A stretch of DNA of 64,000 nucleotides from assembly GCF_047675955.1 (NCBI RefSeq), contig NW_027327435.1:1-64000 (forward strand). The letters run 5' to 3'. The notes under the pieces are model-generated. The model made no database searches, was not told the DNA's origin, and saw only the letters and a program-made list of their open reading frames with translations. This DNA is from Chlorocebus sabaeus (taxonomy: Eukaryota; Chordata; Mammalia; Primates; Cercopithecidae). Shown in pieces: positions 23,946-33,959 of this stretch (position 1 is its first letter; each line of letters starts with the position of its first letter). Made by a program: the position numbers and the translations under genes.

Positions 23946-25119
23946 TCAAGAAGCCTTTCGCTCAGACTGTTCTTGTGGAAATTGCAAAGTGATATTTGGA
24001 AGCTTATAGACGTCTATATTGAAAAAGGAAATATCTTCAGTAAAATCTGGAAAGAAGCTTTCTGAGAAACTGCTTTGTGTTCTGCTAATTCATCTCACAG
24101 TGTTACAGCTTTGCCCTCAAGAAGCCTTTCGCTAAGCCTGTTCTTGTAGAATTTGCAAAGTGATATTTGGAAGCCCGTAGAGGGCTATGGTGAAAAAGGA
24201 AATATCTTCCATTAAAAACTGGAAAAAAACCTTTCTGAGAAACTGCTTTGTGTTCTGTTAATTCATCTCACAGAGTTACAGCTTTCCCCTCAAGAAGCCG
24301 ATCACTAAGACTCTTCTTGTGGAATTTGCAAAGTGATATTTGGAAGCCCATAGAGGGCTATGGTGAAAAAGGAAATATTTTCCCTTAAAACCTGCAAATA
24401 AGCTTTCTGAGAAACTGCCATGTGTTCTCTTAATGCACCTCACCGAATTACAGGTTTCCCCTCAAGAAGACTTTCACTAGGATTGTTCTTGTGGGATTTG
24501 CAAAGTGATATTTGGAAGTCCACAGAGGGCTCTGGTGAAAAAGGAAATTTCTTCCGTAAAAAACTGGAAAAAAGATTTCTGAGAAATTGCTTTGTGTTCT
24601 GTTAATTCAACTCAAAGGGTTACAGCCCTCCCCTCAAGAAGCCTTTCGCTAAGGCTGTTGTTGTGAAATTTTCAGAGCGATATTTGGAAGCCCATAGAGG
24701 GTTATGGTGAAAAAGGCAATATCCTAAGATAAAAACTGAAAAGGAGCTGTCTCAGAAGCTCCTTTGTGTTCTGTTAATTCATCTCACAGAGTTGCAGCTT
24801 GCCCTCCAGAAGCCTTTCGCTAAGACTCATCTTGTGGAATTTGCAAAGTGATATTTGGAAGCCCATAGAGGGCTATGGAGAAAAAGGAAATATCTTCAGT
24901 TAAAAACTAGAAAGAAGCTTTCAGAGAAACTGCTTTGTGTTTGTTTATTCATCTCACAGAGTTACAGCTTTCCCCTCAAGAAGCCTTTCGCTAAGACTGT
25001 TCTAGTGGAATTTGCAAAGTGATATTTGGAACCCCTAGAGGGCTATGGGGAAAAAGGAAATATCTTCAGGTAAAAACTGGGAAGAAGCTTTCTGAGAAAC
25101 TGCCTTGTGTTCTGTTAGT

Positions 25120-27490
25120 TCATCTCACAGAGTTACAGCTTTCCCCTCAAGAACCCTTTGATAAGACAGTTCTGGACGAATTTGCAAGTGATATTTGGAA
25201 GGCCATAGACGGTTATGGTGAAAAAGGAAATATCTTCCTTTAAAAACTGGAAATAAGCTTTCTGAGAAACTGCTTTGTGTTCTTTAATTCATCTCACAGA
25301 GTTACAGCTTTCCCTTCAAGAAGCCTTTCGCTAAGGCTGTTCTTGTGGAATTTGAAATATGATATTTGGAAGCCCATGGAGCGCTATGGTGAAAAAGGAA
25401 ATATCTTCAGTTCAAAACTGGAAAGAAAGTTTCTGAGGAACTGCTGTTTTTTCTGTTAATTCAACTCACAGAGTTACAGCTTTACAATCAAGAAGCCTTT
25501 CGCTAATGCTGCAGTTGTGGTATTTGCAAAGTGATATTTGGAAGCCCTTAAGGGCAATGGTGAAAAAGGAAATATCTTCAGTTAAAAACTGAAAAGAAGC
25601 TTTCTGAGCTACTGCTTTGTGTTCTGTTAATTCATCTCAAAGAATCACAGCTTTCCCCTGAAGAATCCTTCCGCTAAGACTGTTCTTGTGGAATTTGCAA
25701 AGTGATATTTCGATGCCCATAGATGGCTATGGTGAAAAAGGAAATATCCTAAGATTAAAACCGAGAAGAAGCTTTCTGAGAAACTGCTTTGTGTTCTGTT
25801 AGTTAATCTCACAGTGTTACAGCTTTCCCCTCAAGGAACCATTGAGTAAGACTGTTCTTGTGCAATTTTAAAAGTGACATTTGGAAGCCCACAGAGGGCT
25901 ATGGTGAAAAAGGAAATATCTTCCGTTAAAACTAGAAAGAAGCACTCTGAGAAACTGCCGTGTGTTCTGTTAATATATCTCACCGAGTTACTGCTTTCTC
26001 CACAAGAAGCCTTTCGCTAAGACTGTTCCTGTGGGATTTGCATAGTGATATTTGGAAGCCCATAGAGGTCTATGGTGAAGAAGGAAATATCCTCAGATAA
26101 AAACTGGAAAGAAGATTTCTGAGAAACTGTTTATGTTCTGTTTATTCACCTCACAGAATTACAGCTTTTCTCTCCAGAAACCTTTTGCTAAGACTGTTCT
26201 TGTGGAATTTGCAAAGTGATCTTGGAAGCCCATAGAGGGCTATTTTGGAAAAGGAAATATCTTCCGTTAAAACTAGAAAGAAGCACTCTGAGAAACTGCC
26301 GTGTGTTCTGTTAATATATCTCACCGAGTTACTGCTTCCTCCACAAGAAGCCTTTCGCTAAGACTGTTCCTGTGGGATTTGCATAGTGATATTTGGAAGC
26401 CCATAGAGGTCTATGGTGAAGAAGGAAATATCCTCAGATAAAAACTGGAAAGAAGATTTCTGAGAAACTGCTTTATGTTCTGTTTATTCACCTCACAGAA
26501 TTACAGCTTTTCTCTCCAGAAACCTTTCGCTAAGACTGTTCTTGTGGAATTTGCAAAGTGATCTTGGAAGCCCATAGAGGGCTATGGTGAAAAAGGAAAT
26601 ATCTTTAGTTAAATACTGGAAAGAAACTTTCTGAGAAACTGCTTTGTGTTCTGTTTATTCATCTCACAAATTTACAGCTTTCCCCTCAAGAAGCCATTCA
26701 CTAAGACTGTTCTTGTGGAATTTTCAAAGTGATATTTGGAAGCCCAGAGAGAGCTACGGTGATAAAGGAAATATCTTCCGTTAAAAACTGGAAAGAAGAT
26801 TTCTGAGAAACTGCTTTGTGTTCTGTTAATTCATCTTCCAGAGTTATACCTTTCCCCTACAGAATTCTTTCGCTAAGACTGTTCTTGTGGAATTTGCAAA
26901 GTGATATTTCGAAGCCCAATGTGGTCTATGGTGAAAAAGGAAATACCCTAAGATAAAAACTGAAAAGAAGCTTTCTGAGAAACTGCGTTGTTTTCTCTTA
27001 ATTCAACTTACAGAGTTACAGCTTTTCCCTCAAGAGGCCTGTCTCTAAGGCTGTTTTTGTGGAATTTGCAAGGTGATATTTGGAAGCCCATAGATGGCTA
27101 TGGTGACAATGGAAATATCCTAAGAAAAAAATCGAAAAGAAGCTTTCTGAGAAACTGCCTTGTGTTCTGTTAGTTCATCTCACAGAGTTACATCTTTACC
27201 GTCAAGAAGCCGTTCACTAAGACTGTTCTTGTGAAATTTGCAAAGTGACATTTGAAGCCCATAGAGGACTATGGTGAAAAAGGAAATATCCTCAGTTAAA
27301 AACTGGAAAGAAGCTTTCTGAGAAACTACTTTGTGTTCTCTTAATTCAACTCACAGAGTTACAGCTTTCCCTTCAAGAAGCCTTTCGCTAAGACTGTTCT
27401 TGTGGAATTTGCAAGGTGATACTTGGAGCCCTTAGAAGGCTATGGTGAAAAAGGAAATATCCTAAGATAAAAACTGAACAGAAGCTTTCT
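25120..27490 (+). repeat. Satellite block paralogous to 59.1-61.5 kb
   Basis: The monomers carry private variants found again about 34 kb away: GATAAGACAGTTCTGGA (25161), CCTTCCGCTAAG (25667), the GCCGTGTG/TAATATATC monomer, GTGATCTTGGAAG, and the AGAAAAAAATC stretch near 27123. The offset is 34,002 bp at the left, 34,346 bp in the middle and 34,006 bp at the right, because the right-hand copy has an extra dimer near 59.3-59.8 kb while this copy has its own extra dimer (25921-26261). The blocks lie on opposite sides of the L1. Confidence 0.75.
25921..26603 (+). repeat. Tandem duplication of a two-monomer unit
   Basis: A dimer beginning TTCCGTTAAAACTAGAAAG at 25921 repeats at 26262, an offset of 341 bp. 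Both copies contain AGCACTCTGAG, GCCGTGTG, TAATATATCTCACCG, CACAAGAAGCC, GCATAGTGATATTTGG, CTCAGATAAAAACTGG and the shortened GTGATCTTGG. Differences are few (for example a single-base indel in AACTG(C)TTTATG). The paralogous block at 60.2 kb has this dimer only once. Confidence 0.9.
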
Positions 27491-30400
27491 GAGAAGCTGC
27501 TTTGTGTACTGTAAATTCATCTCACAGAGTTACAGCTTGTCCCTGCAGAAGCCTTTCGCTAAGACTGTTCTTGTGGAATTTGCAAAATGATATTTCGAAG
27601 CCCATAGAAGGCTACAGTGAAAAAGGAAATATCTTCCATTAAAAACCGAAAAGAAGCCTTCTGGGAAACTGCTTAGTGTTCTGTTACTTCATCTCACAGA
27701 GTTTGAGCTTTCCCCTCAAGAAGTCGTTCACTAAGACTATTCTTGTGCAATTTCCAAATTCATATTTGGAAACCCATAGAGGGCTATGGTGAAAAAGGAA
27801 ATATCTTCCGTTAAAAAGGGGAAATAAGCTTTCTGAGAAACTGGTGTGTTTTCTGTTAATACATCTCACCGAATTACAGCTTTCCCCTCCAGAAGCCATT
27901 CGCTAAGACTGTTCTTGTGGAATTTGCAAGGTGATATTTGGAAGACCATAGAGGGCTGTGGTGAATAAGAAAATAGCCTAAGATGGAAACTGAAAAGAAG
28001 CTTTCTGAAAAACCACTTTGTGTTCTGTTGATTCATTCAAAGAGTTAGAGGTTTCCCCTTAAGAAGCCTTTCGTTAAGACTGTTCTTGTGGAATTTGCAA
28101 AGTGATATTGGAAGCCCATAGAGGGCTATGGTGAAAAAGGAAATATCTTCAGTTAAAAAGTGCAAAGAAGCTTTCTGAGAAACTACTTTGTGTTCTCTTA
28201 ATTTAACTCACAGAGTTACAGCTTTCCCCTCAAGAAGCCTGTCGCTAAGACTGTTCTTGTGGAACTTTCAAAGTGATATTTGGAAGCCCTTAGATGGCTA
28301 TGGTGAAAAAGGAATATCTTCCGTTAAAAACTCGAAAAAAGATTTCTGAGATATTCCTTTGTGTTCTGTTAATTCATCTCACAGAGTTACAGCTTTCCCC
28401 TCAAGAAGCCTTTCGCTAAGATTGTTCTTGTGGAATTTGCAAAGTGATATTGGAAGCCCATAGAGGGCTACGGTGAAAAAGGCAATATCTTCAGTTAAAA
28501 ACTGGAAAAAACTTTCTGAGAAACTACTCTGTGTTCTGTTAACTCAACTCACAGAGTTACAGCTTTCCCCTAAAGAAGCCTTTCACTAAGGCTGTTGTTG
28601 TGTAATTTGCAAAGTGATATTTGGAAGCCCATAGAGGGCTTTGGTGAAAAAGGAAATATCTTCAGTTAAAAACAGAAAAAATATTTCTGAGAAATTGCTT
28701 TGTGTTTTGTTAATTCATCTCACAGAGTTACAGCTTTTCAGTCAAGAAGCCTTCCGCTAAGACTGTCGTTGTGGAATTTACAAAGTGATATTTGGAAGCC
28801 CGTAGAGGGCAATGGTGAAAATGGAAATATCATAAGATAAAAAAAGAAAAGCAGCTTTCTGTGAAACTGCTTTGTGTTCTGTTAGTTCATCTCACTGTGT
28901 TGCCGCTTTCCACTCAAAAAGCTGTTCACTAAGACTGTTGTTGTGTAATTTGCAAAGAATTATTTGGAAGCACGTAGAGGGCTAAGGTGAAAATGGAAAT
29001 ATCTTGCGTTAAGAACTGGAAAGAAGAATTCTGAGAAACCGCCGTGTGTTGTGTTAATACATCTCACCGTGTTACAGCTTTCCAATCAGAAAGCCCTTCA
29101 CTAAGACTGTTCTTGTGTGATTTGCAAAGTGATATTTGGAAGCCCATAGAGTTCTTTGGTGAAAAAGGAAATATCTTCAGTTAAAAACTGAAAAAAAGGT
29201 TTCTGAGAAACTGCTTTGTGGTCTGTTAATTCAACTCACTGAGTTACAGATTTCCCCTTAAAAAGCCTTTCACTAAGGCTGTTGTTGTGGAATTATAAAA
29301 GTGATATTTGGAAGCCCATAGAGGGCTTTGGTGAAAAAAAGGAAATATCTTCAGTTAAAAGCTGAGGAGAAGCTTTCTGAGAAATTGCTTGGTATTCTGG
29401 TAATTCAACTCACAGTGTTTGAGCTTTCCTATAAAGAATCCTTTCGCTAAGGCTGTTATTGTGGTAACTGCAAAGTGATATTTGGAAGCCCATAGAGGGC
29501 AATGGTGAAAATGGAAATATCCTAAGATAAAAAAAGAAAAGAAGCTTTCTGAGAAACCGCTTTTGGTTCTGTTAGTTCATCTCACAGAGTTACAGCTTTC
29601 CACTCAAGAATCCTTTCGCTAAGACTGTTCTTGTGGAAATAGCAAAGTGAAATTTGGAAGCCCTTAGAGAGCTATGGTGAAAAAGGAAATATCTTCCGTT
29701 AAAAACCGAAAAGAAGCTCTCTGAGAATCTGCTTTCTGTTCTGTTAGTTCATCTCACAGAGTTTCAGCTTTCCCCTCAAGAAGCCGTTCACTAACCCTAT
29801 TCTTGTGACATTTGCAAAGTGATATTTTGAAACCCATAAATGGCTATGGTGAAAAAGGAAATATCTTCCGTTAAAAACTGGAAAGAAGTTTTTTGAGAAC
29901 CTGCCGTGTGTTCTGTTAATACATCTCACCGAGTTAAAGCTTTCACCTCAAGAAGCCTTTAACTAAGACTGTTCTTGAGGAAATTGCAAAGTGATATTTG
30001 GAAGCCCATAGAGGACTATGATGAAAGAGGATATATCCTTAGAAAAAAACTGAAAAGAAGCTTTCTGAGAAACTGCTTTGTGTTCTGTTAATTCATTTCA
30101 CAGACTTACAGCTTTCCCCTAAGAAGCCCTTCACTAGGACCTTTCTTGTGAAATTTGCAAGGTGATATTTGGAAGCCCATAGAGGGCTATGGTGAAAAAG
30201 GAAATATCTTCGGGTAAAAACTGGAAGGAAGCATTCTGGGAAACTGCCGTGTGTTCTGTTAATATATCTCACCGAGTTACAGCTTTCACCTCAAGAAGCC
30301 TTTCGGTAAGACTGTTCTTGTGGGATTTTCAAAGTGATATTTGGAAGTCCCTAGAGGGCAGTGGTGAAAATGGAAATATCCTATGTTTAAAAAAAAAAAA

Positions 30401-31014
30401 AGAAGCTTTCTGAGAAACCGCTTTTCGTTCTGTGAGTTCATCTCACAGAGTTACAGCTCTCCACTCAAAACCCATTCACTAAGACTTTTCTTGTGAAATT
30501 TGCAATGTGATATTTGGAAGCCCGTAGAGGGCTCTGGTGAAAAAGGAAATATCTTCCGTTAAAAACTGGAAAGAAGATTTCCGAGAAACTGAATTGTGTT
30601 CTGTTAATTCATCCCACACTGTCACAGCTTTCCCCTCAAGAAGTCGTTCGCTAAGGCTGTTCTAGTGGAACTTGCAAAGTGATATTTGGAACCCATAGAG
30701 GGCTATGTTGAAAATGGAAATATCTTCCGTTAAAAACTGGAAAGAAGTTTTCTGAGAAACTGCCGTGTGTTCTGTTAATACACCTCACCGATTACAGCAT
30801 TACCCTCAAGAATCCTTTCACTAAGACTGTTCTTGTGGGATTTGCACTGTGATATTTGGAAGCCCATAGAGGGCTATGGTGAAAAAAGGAATATCTTCAG
30901 TTAAAAACTGGAAACAAGCTGTATGAGAAACTGCTTTTTGTTCTGTTGATTTATCTTAAAGAGTTACAGCTTTCCCCTCCAGAACCCTTTCCCTAACACT
31001 GTTCTTGTGGAATA

Positions 31015-31090
31015 TGCAAAGTGATATTTGGTAAAAGGCGAAAGATTTATACGATCTGAAGGGAAACCAGAGTATTGCAAAGTGATACTT
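31015..31090. other. 46-bp non-satellite insert with a 15-bp flanking near-duplication
   Basis: TGCAAAGTGATATTT (31015-31029) and TGCAAAGTGATACTT (31076-31090) flank 46 bases (31030-31075) unlike any part of the alpha monomer, beginning GGTAAAAGGCG and ending CCAGAGTAT. The satellite resumes after the second flank with AGAAGCCCATAGAGG. The pattern looks like an insertion that duplicated a 15-bp target, or filler DNA copied in during break repair. The insert has no poly(A) end and no obvious inverted ends, and I did not recognise its source. One of the flank bases (T/C) differs. Confidence 0.8.
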
Positions 31091-32853
31091 AGAAGCCCAT
31101 AGAGGGCGATTGTGAAAAAGGAAATATCTTCAGTTAAAAACTGGAAAGAAGTTTTCTGAGAAACTGCCGTGTGTTGGTGTAATACATCTCACCGAGTTAC
31201 CTCTTTCCCCTCAAGAAGCCTTTCACTAAGACTCTTCTTGTGGAATTTGCAATGAGATATTTGGAAGCCCCTAGAGGCCTAAGGTGAAAAAGGAAATATC
31301 CTAAGATAAAAATTGGAAAGAAGCTTTCTGAGAAACTGCTTTGTGTTCTGTTAATTCAACTCACAGAATTACAGCTTACCCCTCAAGAAGCCTTTCGCTT
31401 AGACTGTTCTTGTGGAATATTCAAAGTGATATTTGGAAGCCCGTAGAGGACTATGGTGAGAAAGGAAATATCTTCCGTGAAATACTGTAAGGAAGCTTTC
31501 TGAGAAACTGGTTTGTGTTCTTTTATTTCATCTCAGAGTGTTACAGCTTTCCCCTCAAGAAGCCTTTCACTAAGACTGTTCTTGTGAAATTTGCAAAGTG
31601 ATATTTGGAAGCCCAAAGAGGGCTATGGTGAAAAAGGAAATATCCTAGGATAAAAACTGGAAAGAAGGTTTCTGAGAATCTGTTTTGTGTTCTGTTAATT
31701 CATCTCACAGAGATACAGCTTTTCCCTCCAGAAACCTTTCGTTAAACCTCGTCTTATGGATTTTGCAAATTGAAATTTGGAAGCCCATAGAAGGCTATGG
31801 TGAGAAAGGAAAAATCTTCCGTTATAAACTGGAAAGAAGCTTTCTGAGAAACTGCTTTGCTTTGTGTTAATTCATCTCACAGAGTTTCAGCTTTCCCCTC
31901 AAGAAGCCATTCACTAAGACTATTTTCTTGAAATTTGCAAATTGATATTTGGAACCCATAGAGGGCTATCGTGAAAAATGAAATATCTTCAGTTAAAAAC
32001 TGGAAAGAGGCTTTCTGAGAAACTTCTTTGGGTTCTCTTAATTCATCTCACAGAGTTACAGCTTTCACCTCAGGAAGCCTTTCGCTAAGACTGTTCTTGT
32101 GGAATTTGCAAAGTGATATATGGAAGCCCTTAGATGGCTATGGTGTAAAAGGAAATATCTTCCGTTAAAAACTGGAAAGAAGATTTCCTAGAGACTGCTT
32201 TGTGTTCTGTTAATTCATCTCACAGAGTTACAACTTTGCCCTCCAGAAGCCCTCCGCAAAGACTCTTCTTTTGGAATTTGCAATGTGATATTTGCAAGCC
32301 CATACAGGGCTATGGTGAAAAAGGAAATTACCTAAGATAAAAGCAGAAAGGGAGCTTTCTGAGAAACTGCTTTGTGTTCTGTTATTTCATCTTCCAGATT
32401 TACAGCTTTCCCCTCAAGAAGCCTTTCGCTAAGACTGTTCTTGTGCGATTTGCAAAGAGATATTTGGAAGCCCATAGAGCGCTACGGTGAAAAAGGAAAT
32501 TTCTTCAGTTAAAAACTGGAAAGCAGGTTTCTGAGAAACTGTTTTGTGTTCTGTTAATTCATCACACAGAGTTACAGCTTGCCCCTCCAGAAGCCTTTCC
32601 CTAAGACTATTTTTGTGGAATTTACAAAGTGATATTTGGAACCCCTGGAGGGCTATGGTGAAAAAGTAAATATCTTCAGTTAAAAACTGGAAAGGAGTTC
32701 TCTGAGAAACTGCTTTGTGTTCTGTTAATTCATCTCACAGAGTTACAACTTTCACCTCAATAAGCCGTTCACTAAGACTGTTTTTGTGAAATTTGCTAAG
32801 TGATATTTGGAAGCCCATAGATGGCTATGATGTAAAAGGAAATATCTTCCGTT

Positions 32854-32863
32854 AAAAACCAGA
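32854..32863 (+). repeat. Candidate L1 target-site duplication, left copy
   Basis: AAAAACCAGA follows CCGTT, so the insertion lies at a TT/AAAA position, the preferred nick site of the L1 endonuclease. The right copy at 38021-38030 is AAAAACTAGA, differing at one base. Because the left of the repeat is A-rich and merges with the poly(A) tail on the right, the exact length is uncertain. Confidence 0.65.
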
Positions 32864-32882
32864 TGCAGATAAAGCCACAAAG

Positions 32883-33896
32883 ATGGGGAAAAAGCAGGGC
32901 AGAAAAGCTGGAATTTCAAAAATTAACAACGCATCTCCTCCGGCAAAGGAGCCCAGCTCATCGCAAGCAACGGATCAAAGCTGGACGGAGAATGACTTTG
33001 ACGAGATGATAGAAGAAGGCTTCAGTCCATCAACCTTCTCAGAGCTAAAGGAGGAATTACGTAACCAGCGCAAAGAAACTAAAAGTCTTTAAAAAAAAGT
33101 GGAAGAATTGATGGCTAGAATAATTAATGCAGAGAAGGTCATAAACGAAATGAAAGAGATGAAAACCATGACACGAGAAATACGTGACAAAGGCACAAGC
33201 TTCAGTAACCGACTCGATGAACTGGAAGAGAGTATCAGCGATTAAGGATCAAATGAATGAAATGAAGCAAGAAGAGAAATCAAAAGAAAAAAGAAGAAAA
33301 AGAAATGAACAAAGCCTCCAAGAAGTATGGGATTATGTAAAAGACCAAATCTACGTCTGATTGGGGTGCCTGAAAGTGAGGGGGAAAATGGAACCATGTT
33401 GGAAAACACTTTTCAGGATATCATCCAGGAGAACTTCCCCAACATAGTAGGGCAGGCCAACATTCAAATCCAGGAAATACAGAGAACACCACAAAGATAC
33501 TCCTCGAGAAGAGCAACTCCAAGACACATAATTGCCAGTTTCACCAAAGTTGAAATGAAGAAAAAAATCTTAAGGGCAGCCAGAGAGAAATGTCAGGTTA
33601 CCCACAAAGGGAAGCCCATCAGACTAACAGCAGATCTCTCGGCAGAAACTCTACAAGCCAGAAGAGAGTGGGGGCCAATATTCAACATTCTTAAAGAAAA
33701 GAATTTTTAACCCAGAATCTCATATCCAGCCAAACTAAGTTTCATAAGTGAAGGAGAAATAAAATCCTTTACAGATAAGCAAATGCTTAGAGATTTTGTC
33801 ACCACTAGGCCTGCCTTACAAGAGACCCTGAAGGAAGCACTAAACATGGAAAGGAACAACCGGTACCAGCCATTGCAGAAACATGCCAAAATGTAA
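32883..33896 (+). pseudogene. ORF1: L1 ORF1, broken RNA-binding chaperone frame
   Basis: Starts at ATG 32883 with MGKKQGRK, the usual ORF1p N-terminus, and ends at TAA 33894-33896. ORF1p is a trimeric nucleic-acid chaperone that coats L1 RNA. The order is basic N-terminus, coiled-coil region (about 33040-33300), RRM-like domain starting at PNLRLIGVPE (about 33345), and C-terminal domain. Lesions seen: TAA at codon 70 (33090-33092); a probable 2-bp loss near 33240 that brings TAA 33243-33245 into the original frame; a 1-bp loss in the A run 33339-33342 that restores the frame; and a TAA at 33708-33710 where Q is expected (PRISYPAKL follows in frame). Adding the three lost bases gives a family-typical 338 residues. 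No functional product is expected; the longest open stretch is 33327-33710. Confidence 0.93.
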
Positions 33897-33959
33897 AGAC
33901 CATCAAGGCTAGGAAGAAACTGCATCATCTAAAGAGCAAAATAAACAGTTAATATCATA
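33897..33959 (+). other. L1 inter-ORF spacer
   Basis: Sixty-three bases between the ORF1 stop and the ORF2 ATG, the same length as in human L1. In L1, ORF2 is translated by an unconventional termination/reinitiation mechanism from the bicistronic RNA, so spacer length conservation is expected. It contains stop codons in the ORF2 frame, supporting ATG 33960 as the start. Confidence 0.85.

Larger units (their letters stand above)
1..32853 (+). repeat. Alpha-satellite array, left of the L1
   Basis: Continuous head-to-tail monomers of about 171-172 bp, visible from the regular recurrence of AAGCTTTCTGAGAAACTG, CATCTCACAGAGTTACAGC, TTCTTGTGGAATTTGCAAAG and GGAAGCCCATAGAGGGC. All monomers run in the same direction. 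The consensus resembles the Old World monkey alpha satellite rather than the human one. The segment following the GGCTATGGT motif has the A-box (pJalpha-like) form GAAAAAGGAAATATCTT rather than a CENP-B box. Alpha satellite underlies primate centromeres and flanking pericentromeres; the divergence between adjacent monomers and the L1 insertion suggest this window is flanking or monomeric satellite rather than a fully homogenised core. No gene is present in this stretch. Confidence 0.95.
16411..32853 (+). repeat. Diverged monomeric alpha satellite
   Basis: About 96 monomers without a long-range repeat comparable to A/A'. Monomer-to-monomer divergence is visibly higher than in the first 16 kb, with many indels, deletion scars and adjacent duplicated monomers listed separately. 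A monomer subtype with GCCGTGTGTT followed by TAATACATCTCACC is scattered through 20.5-31.2 kb. No gene or RNA was seen. The last monomer is cut at 32853 by the L1. Confidence 0.88.

Noticed and set aside
30209..30226. CTTCGGGTAAAAACTGG as a CENP-B box
   Set aside because: It has TTCG, but the CGGG half is absent (ACTGG) and displaced, so several essential positions fail.
30384..30402. Short A run as a second retroposon tail
   Set aside because: The flanking sequence is ordinary satellite in register on both sides, with no inserted body; it is an A-run expansion within TTAAAAACTGAAAAG.
31030..31075. Insert as a piece of ribosomal RNA gene (GGCGAAAGA string)
   Set aside because: Only about nine bases resemble a large-subunit rRNA motif; the rest does not, so no source is claimed.
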